NCBI GenBank assembly: GCA_009845505.1
Contig: VXZL01000253.1
Span: forward strand, 1-10,768
Length of the DNA stretch: 10,768 bases
Origin: Candidatus Poribacteria bacterium
GTDB lineage: Bacteria; Poribacteria; WGA-4E; WGA-3G
Reading direction: 5' to 3'
Made by a program: the position numbers and the translations under genes. Shown here piece by piece: positions 6,061-10,768 of this stretch. Each line of letters starts with the position of its first letter. The stretch's first letter is position 1. The notes under the pieces are model-generated. The model was not told where the DNA came from. It did not search any database and saw only the letters and a list, made by a program, of their open reading frames with translations.

Positions 6061-6855
6061 ATGATTATCAATTCCAAATCTTTTCCTGCCTATTTCGCTC
6101 TCTTTAAGGTAACGTTCCGCCAGATGTTCTGGAGTCGTCGAACCGCATTAATTCTGCTCGGATGCCTGCTACCGATTGTCATTGCCCTCGTCTTTCGGTT
6201 TATCGTACGAAGCGGTGGAGTGGCGAATCGGTTCATTCCACAGATAACCCTTATTTTGTACGGACTCTTAGTGAACCTGTGTGCGATTTTTTATGGAACC
6301 GCTATTATCTCCGATGAGATTGATGGCAAAGGCTTGACGTATCTCCAGATGCGTCCGCTCCGTAAATCGGCAATTCTCCTTAGTAAGTTCGTAGCCTATT
6401 TCTTTGGCACTATTGCCCTCATTGCTGTATCACACCTGATTCTGACAGGCGTTATGGTAACACATCCGAGACTCGACAAAAGTGTGTTGTTTCAGTTTGG
6501 GATGAGTTTGCGGTACACAGCCTCGTTGACGTTGGCGTTGTTAGTTTACGGGGCACTCGCAGCCGTTTTAGCAGCAAAGTTTAAGAATCCCGTCCTCTGG
6601 GGATTAATATTCGTGATGGGTTGGGAAAGAATTGCCTCAAGCCCGTTAATGACAGTGGGAATTAAGCGATTATCTATATCCCACTACCTTTTTGTCCTAT
6701 TTCCGAGTTACAAACTACCGCGAAGCCAACTTAATGCGTTCTTAGGGAGTTCACCGCCCCCAGCATGGGTGGCACTTTTGGTTATTTGTTTGTTGACGGT
6801 AGTGTTCCTGTATTTCGCTATTAGAATCTTTAGGGAGCGCGAATACTTGATGTAA
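6061..6855 (+). CDS. ABC-2 type transporter permease subunit
   Basis: The 264-residue protein has about six membrane helices (roughly 27-49, 61-81, 112-133, 150-172, 175-190, 236-256) and a short charged C-terminus. The stretch IISDEIDGKGLTYLQMRPLR (82-101) between helices 2 and 3 resembles the coupling loop of ABC-2 type permeases (an acidic 'E..GT..y.L..P..r' pattern). It would form the membrane part of an ABC exporter, but no ATP-binding subunit is in the window, so it is either encoded elsewhere or the permease is an orphan. The ATG at 6061 has only a weak AAGG ribosome site 6 bases upstream. A pseudouridine synthase gene follows after 38 bp, probably in the same transcript; a functional link is not evident. 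Confidence 0.75.
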   Translation: MIINSKSFPAYFALFKVTFRQMFWSRRTALILLGCLLPIVIALVFRFIVRSGGVANRFIPQITLILYGLLVNLCAIFYGTAIISDEIDGKGLTYLQMRPLRKSAILLSKFVAYFFGTIALIAVSHLILTGVMVTHPRLDKSVLFQFGMSLRYTASLTLALLVYGALAAVLAAKFKNPVLWGLIFVMGWERIASSPLMTVGIKRLSISHYLFVLFPSYKLPRSQLNAFLGSSPPPAWVALLVICLLTVVFLYFAIRIFREREYLM

Positions 6856-6893
6856 CTCGGATTTCGACGAGACATCGCGAGGCATAGAAGAAA

Positions 6894-7883
6894 TTGACAA
6901 ACCAGACGCGAGATTATCACGTCCAAGAAGATCAGCACAGCACCCGCTTGGACAGATTTCTAATCCGTACAACTGAAGGGGTCTCTCGGACTTACCTCCA
7001 GAAACTGATTCGCGCGGGTGAAGTCACTGTCAACGACAAAATTACCAAACAACCGAGTTATCAGCTTCAAGACGGGGACCGAGTCTGTTTGACGTTTCCT
7101 GCCCCGCGTCCTTTGGATACCCTACAGCCTGAGAAGGTCGCACTTGATATCCTTCACGAGGATAGCCACTTGATTGTTTTGAACAAACCCGCAGGAATGC
7201 TCGTTCATCCGGCAAATGGGGTGAATGTCGGAACGCTTGTCAACGCGCTCCTCGCGCACTGTCGGGCAGACCTGTCCGGTATTGGTGGAGTGGAGAGACC
7301 AGGGATTGTTCACAGGTTGGACAAGGATACCTCGGGAATTCTGGTTGTTGCGAAAACGGATGTTGTACATCGCGGGCTCGCCGTTCAGTTTGAGAAGCAT
7401 AGTATTACCCGGCAGTACGTCGCTGTCGTCTGTGGTACACCTACCAAAACTGCTGGCACGATAGATGCTCAGATTGTTCGGAGTCGACGGGACCGGCGAC
7501 GGATGACAACGATTGAAACCGGCGGACGACATGCCGTCACGCACTACGAAATTTTGGAAGCGTATCCGAAGTTTGCATTTATGCAGCTCAGGTTAGAAAC
7601 TGGACGACTCCATCAGATTCGTGTGCATCTGCAACATATCGGTCATCCGGTAGCCGGGGATGCAATTTATGGTGGAGAACAGCGTGCCTTAAACGATGCA
7701 GATACGGTTGAACTGCGACAAGTGCTTGTTCTCCTAAAACGGCAAGCGTTGCATGCCAGGCTTCTCGGTTTTGTGCATCCCGCTACAAGCGAAAATTTAA
7801 CCTTTTCAGCACCGATGCCGAAAGATATGCAGCGGGTCGTTGGTGCTTTGAGGCGAGCAGCATCAGGGTTGTACCAATCGTGA
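6894..7883 (+). CDS. RluA/RluD-family pseudouridine synthase
   Basis: The 329-residue protein has an N-terminal S4 RNA-binding domain (about 17-63) and a catalytic domain. The active-site motif HRLDKDTSG lies at 140-148, with the catalytic aspartate D143. The motif GRLHQIRVHLQHIGHPVAGD (237-256) and a final FSAPMPKDM segment complete the RluD architecture. It should convert uridines in 23S rRNA to pseudouridine, most like RluD (helix 69), but RluA/RluC-type specificity cannot be excluded. The start is TTG at 6894: an in-frame TAG lies three codons upstream and no ATG or GTG occurs before the S4 domain. It is 38 bp after the permease, probably in the same transcript. Confidence 0.9.
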   Translation: MTNQTRDYHVQEDQHSTRLDRFLIRTTEGVSRTYLQKLIRAGEVTVNDKITKQPSYQLQDGDRVCLTFPAPRPLDTLQPEKVALDILHEDSHLIVLNKPAGMLVHPANGVNVGTLVNALLAHCRADLSGIGGVERPGIVHRLDKDTSGILVVAKTDVVHRGLAVQFEKHSITRQYVAVVCGTPTKTAGTIDAQIVRSRRDRRRMTTIETGGRHAVTHYEILEAYPKFAFMQLRLETGRLHQIRVHLQHIGHPVAGDAIYGGEQRALNDADTVELRQVLVLLKRQALHARLLGFVHPATSENLTFSAPMPKDMQRVVGALRRAASGLYQS

Positions 7884-7897
7884 TAAAAAAGTAGGAC

Positions 7898-7927
7898 TTG
7901 CCGTGTTCCTGCTATATATGCTATCCT
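7898..7927 (+). promoter_or_regulatory. Putative promoter of the coiled-coil/aldo-keto reductase unit
   Basis: TTGCCG (7898-7903), an 18-bp spacer and TATCCT (7922-7927) preceded by TGC resemble the other three promoters seen here. The start would lie near 7934, just before the ribosome binding site AAAAGGAGGGG (7933-7943). Confidence 0.45.
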
Positions 7928-7948
7928 AATAGAAAAGGAGGGGTTCTA

Positions 7949-8278
7949 ATGTCAGATCAAGATTTTAGGGAACGTGTCCTATCTGCCTTAGAGCGGTTGG
8001 AGCGGAAAACTGATCAGCTTCAGCAGAGATCTGATCAGCAATATGAACGGTTGGAACAGAAAGTTGATCAGCAATATGAACGGCTGGAACAGAAAGTTGA
8101 TCAGAAATTTGAGTCTCTGGAAACCCGTATGGGACTTTTGGAGCAAGGGGTCGGTTGGATCCGAGGAAAAATGGAAGGGAAGTTAGAAGCGGGGGCGACT
8201 TTATGGAGTCGGATAGCAGTGGGGACCGCAATCGTTTCTGCAATAATTGCATTGTTCGCACTGTTCAGGGGAATGTAG
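7949..8278 (+). CDS. Small coiled-coil protein with C-terminal membrane anchor (hendecad repeats)
   Basis: The start is ATG 7949, with a very strong AAAAGGAGGGG ribosome site (7933-7943); an earlier TTG at 7898 falls in the -35 and is not used. The 109-residue protein begins with a charged helix (1-28) and then 11-residue repeats: two copies of DQQYERLEQKV (29-50), one diverged DQKFESLETRM, and more helix to about residue 74. Residues 89-107 (IAVGTAIVSAIIALFALFR) form one membrane helix. It is probably a long coiled coil anchored in the inner membrane, oligomerising through its repeats. The plan recalls XhlA-type and Borrelia Bdr proteins, but no relation is shown. The gene is 15 bp upstream of the aldo/keto reductase and probably shares its transcript. 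Function unknown. Confidence 0.8.
   Translation: MSDQDFRERVLSALERLERKTDQLQQRSDQQYERLEQKVDQQYERLEQKVDQKFESLETRMGLLEQGVGWIRGKMEGKLEAGATLWSRIAVGTAIVSAIIALFALFRGM
8033..8098 (+). repeat. 33-bp tandem direct repeat inside the coiled-coil gene
   Basis: Two copies (8033-8065 and 8066-8098) differ by one base (ttg or ctg for Leu, a silent change). A weaker third copy starts at 8099. Each copy encodes the same 11 residues, so copy-number change would lengthen or shorten the coiled coil in whole hendecads without a frameshift. Confidence 0.85.
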
Positions 8279-8293
8279 AAAAGGAATCTATCT

Positions 8294-9277
8294 ATGGAGT
8301 ATGTCAATTTTGGAAAGGTGGGGGTTAAAGTGAGCCCGCTCGCGTTAGGCTTAGGACTCAGAGGACAAGGCGATGCCGATGCCGCCCACAGACTCATTGA
8401 GCACGCCATTGACTCGGGTATCAACCTCATCGACTGCGCTAACATCTATGGACTGATGGACGATCGCGCCAACGTTGGTCGTTCTGAGGAGATCCTTGGT
8501 AAAGCGATTCGAGGGAAACGTGATGATGTTGTGATTACGTCAAAGGTTTTCAGTCAGATGGGTCCGGGTCCGAACGATACTGGCTTGTCGCGCTACCATA
8601 TCATGCGTGAGGTTGAACGTTCCTTGAAGCGACTCAATACCGACCATATTGATGTCTACCTCATTCACGCCTATGATGAGACAACGCCACAGGAAGAGAC
8701 GATTCGGGCATTAGACGATCTGGTACGTTCGGGTAAGACGCGTTATATCGGTTGCTGTAATCATCAGGCGTGGCAGGCGTGTAAGGCACTCTGGATCGCC
8801 GATAGCATCAACGCAACGCCTTATATGTGCATCCAGAATATGTATAACCTTCTGAATCGGGATTTGGAGACGGAGATGTTCGGTCTGGTCCGTGAGGAAG
8901 GGTTAGGGGTCATGTGTTACAGTCCGTTAGCGGTCGGTCTGTTGAGCGGGGTCTATTCTCCTGATGAACCACCACCGCCTGGCACTCTATGGGCAGCACG
9001 CCAAGATGAGTTTTCACAGCGGATGAGTGGTGCAACCGGACAGGTAATTTCAACCCTCAAGCGATTGGCAGCCGAATTGGGCAAAACACCAGCACAACTC
9101 GCCGTGGCGTGGGTGCTTTCACATCCAGAAGTCACCATCGCCATCAGTGGCAGCGACACAATTGAACAACTCGATGATACACTCAGCGGTGTCGGTTGGG
9201 AACTCGATTCAGCCGTTCGCGAAGAGTTAGATGAGGTTTCTCGCTCGTTTGTCCGTCTCATCGCACCGCCAGCTTAA
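8294..9277 (+). CDS. Aldo/keto reductase family oxidoreductase
   Basis: The 327-residue protein has the usual length and fold of the aldo/keto reductase family. The catalytic tetrad is visible as D47 (in NLIDCANIYG), Y52, K84 (in VITSKVF) and H125 (in VYLIHAYD). The C-terminal segment IAISGSDTIEQLDDTL fits the NADP(H)-binding end of the family. It reduces an aldehyde, ketone or sugar carbonyl with NADPH, or runs in reverse; the substrate is unknown. Start ATG 8294 follows an AAGGA site (8281-8285) and lies 15 bp after the coiled-coil gene, so both are probably co-transcribed. The gene converges with the PhyH gene at 9464. Confidence 0.9.
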   Translation: MEYVNFGKVGVKVSPLALGLGLRGQGDADAAHRLIEHAIDSGINLIDCANIYGLMDDRANVGRSEEILGKAIRGKRDDVVITSKVFSQMGPGPNDTGLSRYHIMREVERSLKRLNTDHIDVYLIHAYDETTPQEETIRALDDLVRSGKTRYIGCCNHQAWQACKALWIADSINATPYMCIQNMYNLLNRDLETEMFGLVREEGLGVMCYSPLAVGLLSGVYSPDEPPPPGTLWAARQDEFSQRMSGATGQVISTLKRLAAELGKTPAQLAVAWVLSHPEVTIAISGSDTIEQLDDTLSGVGWELDSAVREELDEVSRSFVRLIAPPA

Positions 9278-9290
9278 CCCTAAACTATAG

Positions 9291-9322
9291 AAAATAAAAA
9301 AGGCGAATCATCGGATCCGCCT
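9291..9322. terminator. Bidirectional rho-independent terminator between convergent genes
   Basis: AGGCGAATC (9301-9309) and GATCCGCCT (9314-9322) form a 9-position stem with one mismatch around an ATCG loop. On the minus strand it is followed by a U-rich tract (AAAATAAAAA at 9291-9300 read in reverse), so it ends the dioxygenase transcript well, about 140 bases past that gene's stop. On the plus strand CTGTATTTT follows, a weaker stop for the aldo/keto reductase. Confidence 0.75.
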
Positions 9323-9359
9323 CTGTATTTTGCTGGTGAGGTTTCGTTGGTTCGTAGTA

Positions 9360-9375
9360 GGGCAATTCATTGCCC
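9360..9375. repeat. Short perfect hairpin (REP-like)
   Basis: GGGCAAT (9360-9366) and ATTGCCC (9369-9375) form a perfect 7-bp stem with a TC loop, preceded by GTA. It resembles in style the hairpins at 603-706, which carry the same GTAGGG/CCCTAC-type ends. Confidence 0.5.
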
Positions 9376-9382
9376 GTTAGCG

Positions 9383-9400
9383 AATCCTTGAAATCCTTGA
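9383..9400. repeat. Perfect 9-bp tandem duplication
   Basis: AATCCTTGA occurs twice in a row (9383-9391 and 9392-9400). It is an intergenic simple repeat in the 3' untranslated region of the minus-strand dioxygenase. Confidence 0.7.
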
Positions 9401-9420
9401 ACCCCGGTGTAGACAACTAA

Positions 9421-9441
9421 TTGCCAACCGCCAATCGCCAA
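9421..9441. repeat. Heptanucleotide tandem array (YYGCCAA)
   Basis: Three 7-base units, TTGCCAA, CCGCCAA and TCGCCAA, lie head to tail between AATT sequences. It has the same unit length as the array at 732-792 but a different unit. Confidence 0.6.
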
Positions 9442-9463
9442 ATTACAATTTCTGATAACGTTC

Positions 9464-10612
9464 CTACTTGTCGCCTGCAGCAGCGGCTTGACGTTCCAGT
9501 TCGGTTTGCCACCCAACCACTTTCCCCGATTTGATTTGCTCGATGTCAAATCCAGCGTATCGATCTTCAAGGGTCTCACCGAGTTTATATCTTGCAGCCC
9601 AACGCTCCCAAGCAGTCTTCATCCATTCATGCGGAAGTGCGTCCCGGACGGCGGGATCGAGCATCCATGCGAACCGTGCATCGGAGACCGTCGGTTCTTC
9701 GTCAGAGGGCCCGCCCCACTTCGACCATCCGATTGCCAACGTATTGCGCTCACGTTCAGGCACACAGTGTCCTGTGTGGATTGTCACGCCATTACGGATG
9801 AGTGCTTGACCTGGCTTGAGACGGATGGCGACTTGCCCAGGCAACGGATCCTCACCGTTCCAACTCGGTGTATATGGCACACCTTGATCCTTCATGGATT
9901 TCGGCAGTAACACGTCGTGTTCAAGAGGTGTCCGCCATCGATGATGACTTCCCGGAATGAGTTCGTGGCATTCGTCGTCTGTCAGTGCGAGAAACATACT
10001 CACGCCGTTGCGTTCGGTGATAGACTTCTCATTGTTTTCCTGAATCTCTTTCCAGCGGATCCGCTCGACTTCCTCGGAATAGGCTTCAGGTCCCTCCCCA
10101 CGGTCGGCTTCTTGTGAGTGGTAACTTTTCCCTGTACCCCACCATGTGGTGTCCCGATGCCACCCAAGTCTATTCTCTTTCTTACGGGGATTACACCAGA
10201 GGAGGATGTTCGTCATTACGAGGTCTTCAGGCTTCGCGCCCGTCCACGATTCGACGAAACCCGTGAAATCAGGGGATCCGTAAAACTCAGCGAAAACCGA
10301 TTCATTGAAAGCCGGATGAATTAAGCCTCGAATTGCCCAAGGTTCATTCTCACCTGCCCGATGGACGTATCCCTTTGAGCAGTCGATGACATCGTAGACG
10401 TTCACTGGCGCGCACGCTTGCGTAACCCGACGACCTGCTTCTCGTAGGATTGGAATCCACGGGTTGCCAACAAAATCGTCGATAATGACGAAACCGTGTT
10501 CCCGCAAATGTGCTAACCTTTCAGGGGTCGGTCCAGGTGCTGAGAGTTCAGGTTTAAAATCAGCAAAAGCCGGAGCGCGATAAACCTCCGTCGATGCTTG
10601 ATTGTTATCCAT
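9464..10612 (-). CDS. Phytanoyl-CoA dioxygenase (PhyH)-like Fe(II)/2-oxoglutarate oxygenase, second copy
   Basis: The 382-residue protein has the HxD iron site H152-R-D154 in GWHRDTTWW, the distal histidine H279 in NGVTIHTGH and the oxoglutarate arginine, probably R289 in PERERNTLAIGW. IPGSHH (219-224) is the usual family motif. It is about 100 residues longer than the copy at 5004-5855, with extra charged sequence after the HxD site (about 160-200) and an extended C-terminal part rich in W and E. The two proteins have diverged strongly and probably act on different substrates. The start is ATG 10612 with AAAGGAGG (10620-10627) 7 bases upstream; an upstream in-frame start would place the ribosome site inside the coding region. 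The terminator at 9291-9322 ends the transcript. The substrate is unknown; the neighbouring aldo/keto reductase converges and is not co-transcribed. Confidence 0.85.
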   Translation of the reverse strand: MDNNQASTEVYRAPAFADFKPELSAPGPTPERLAHLREHGFVIIDDFVGNPWIPILREAGRRVTQACAPVNVYDVIDCSKGYVHRAGENEPWAIRGLIHPAFNESVFAEFYGSPDFTGFVESWTGAKPEDLVMTNILLWCNPRKKENRLGWHRDTTWWGTGKSYHSQEADRGEGPEAYSEEVERIRWKEIQENNEKSITERNGVSMFLALTDDECHELIPGSHHRWRTPLEHDVLLPKSMKDQGVPYTPSWNGEDPLPGQVAIRLKPGQALIRNGVTIHTGHCVPERERNTLAIGWSKWGGPSDEEPTVSDARFAWMLDPAVRDALPHEWMKTAWERWAARYKLGETLEDRYAGFDIEQIKSGKVVGWQTELERQAAAAGDK

Positions 10613-10658
10613 TGTGATGCCTCCTTTGCGCTTTCTGGAACTTGTGTCGAAACTTGAG

Positions 10659-10692
10659 GTTATACTTTCACATATCTTTACAAATTTGTCAA
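10659..10692 (-). promoter_or_regulatory. Possible promoter and palindrome upstream of the second PhyH gene
   Basis: On the minus strand a perfect TTGACA (10687-10692) is followed 22 bp later by TATAAC (10659-10664). The spacer is longer than normal, so this pairing is doubtful. ACAAATTTGT (10680-10689), a perfect 10-bp palindrome, overlaps the TTGACA and could be an operator. Confidence 0.35.
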
Positions 10693-10744
10693 GAATTACG
10701 ATAAGGCGCGTCGCATTTGGGCGAGTACGCCGCAAAATCGCACG

Positions 10745-10768
10745 ACTGCAAACCGATCTGTTTGTAGT
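10745..10768. repeat. Inverted repeat at the right edge of the window
   Basis: ACTGCAAAC (10745-10753) and GTTTGTAGT (10760-10768) pair over 9 positions with one G-U. It lies in the intergenic region before the second dioxygenase and may continue beyond the window, so its nature is uncertain. Confidence 0.4.

Noticed and set aside
7122..7544. 140-residue minus-strand open frame within the pseudouridine synthase gene
   Set aside because: It is antisense to a complete, motif-bearing RluD-type gene.
8033..8098. CRISPR-like repeats at 8033-8098
   Set aside because: The 33-bp units are directly adjacent without spacers and encode an in-frame coiled-coil repeat.
8101..8445. 114-residue minus-strand open frame across the coiled-coil/AKR junction
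   Set aside because: It lies antisense to two well supported genes and shows no domain.
10613..10735. N-terminal extension of the second PhyH gene to 10735
   Set aside because: A strong AAAGGAGG precedes ATG 10612, and the extension runs through the likely promoter and palindrome region.

Overview
The window reads as a chromosomal stretch from an uncultured, moderately GC bacterium, most plausibly Candidatus Poribacteria or a close relative. This is judged from memory of gene style, not from a search. The clues are a dockerin plus YPNPFNPETW-type secretion tail, a long polytopic protein resembling the DUF6785/DUF6784 type, a sugar-phosphate-isomerase-like TIM barrel, two phytanoyl-CoA-dioxygenase-like (PhyH) enzymes, and intergenic regions full of short hairpins and heptanucleotide repeats.

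Layout: (1) 3-578 is the C-terminal end of a secreted protein whose start lies before the window. (2) 579-1046 has no gene; it holds REP-like hairpins, heptamer repeats and a structured segment. (3) 1047-1271 is a 74-residue helix-turn-helix protein with a strong ribosome binding site. (4) 1322-5015 is a tight three-gene + strand operon: a membrane cytochrome with four spaced histidines (b-type pattern) and three c-heme motifs, a 640-residue multi-spanning membrane protein, and a TIM-barrel isomerase/epimerase-like protein. (5) 5004-5855 (-) is a PhyH dioxygenase that overlaps the isomerase tail to tail by 12 bp. (6) A 205-bp divergent promoter region separates it from 6061-6855, an ABC-2 type permease, followed by an RluD-type pseudouridine synthase (6894-7883, TTG start). 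(7) 7949-9277 is a two-gene unit: a hendecad-repeat coiled-coil membrane-anchored small protein and an aldo/keto reductase. (8) 9464-10612 (-) is a second PhyH dioxygenase, with a shared bidirectional terminator and small repeats between the two convergent genes.

How the genes may work together: the cytochrome, transporter-like protein and isomerase are spaced 10-12 nt apart and so are probably co-transcribed, suggesting a membrane redox/transport function linked to a small carbohydrate-type substrate; the substrate cannot be read from the sequence. The other genes are small separate units. Four of the transcription units begin with a similar promoter (TTGC in the -35, 17-18 bp spacer, TGN before the -10), and the cytochrome promoter is so close to its ATG that the mRNA would be essentially leaderless.

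No CRISPR array, tRNA, rRNA, transposase or phage structural gene was seen. The best leads for something undescribed are the predicted five-heme b/c cytochrome with its transporter operon, the structured region before the small helix-turn-helix gene, and the operator-like palindrome in the divergent promoter region.
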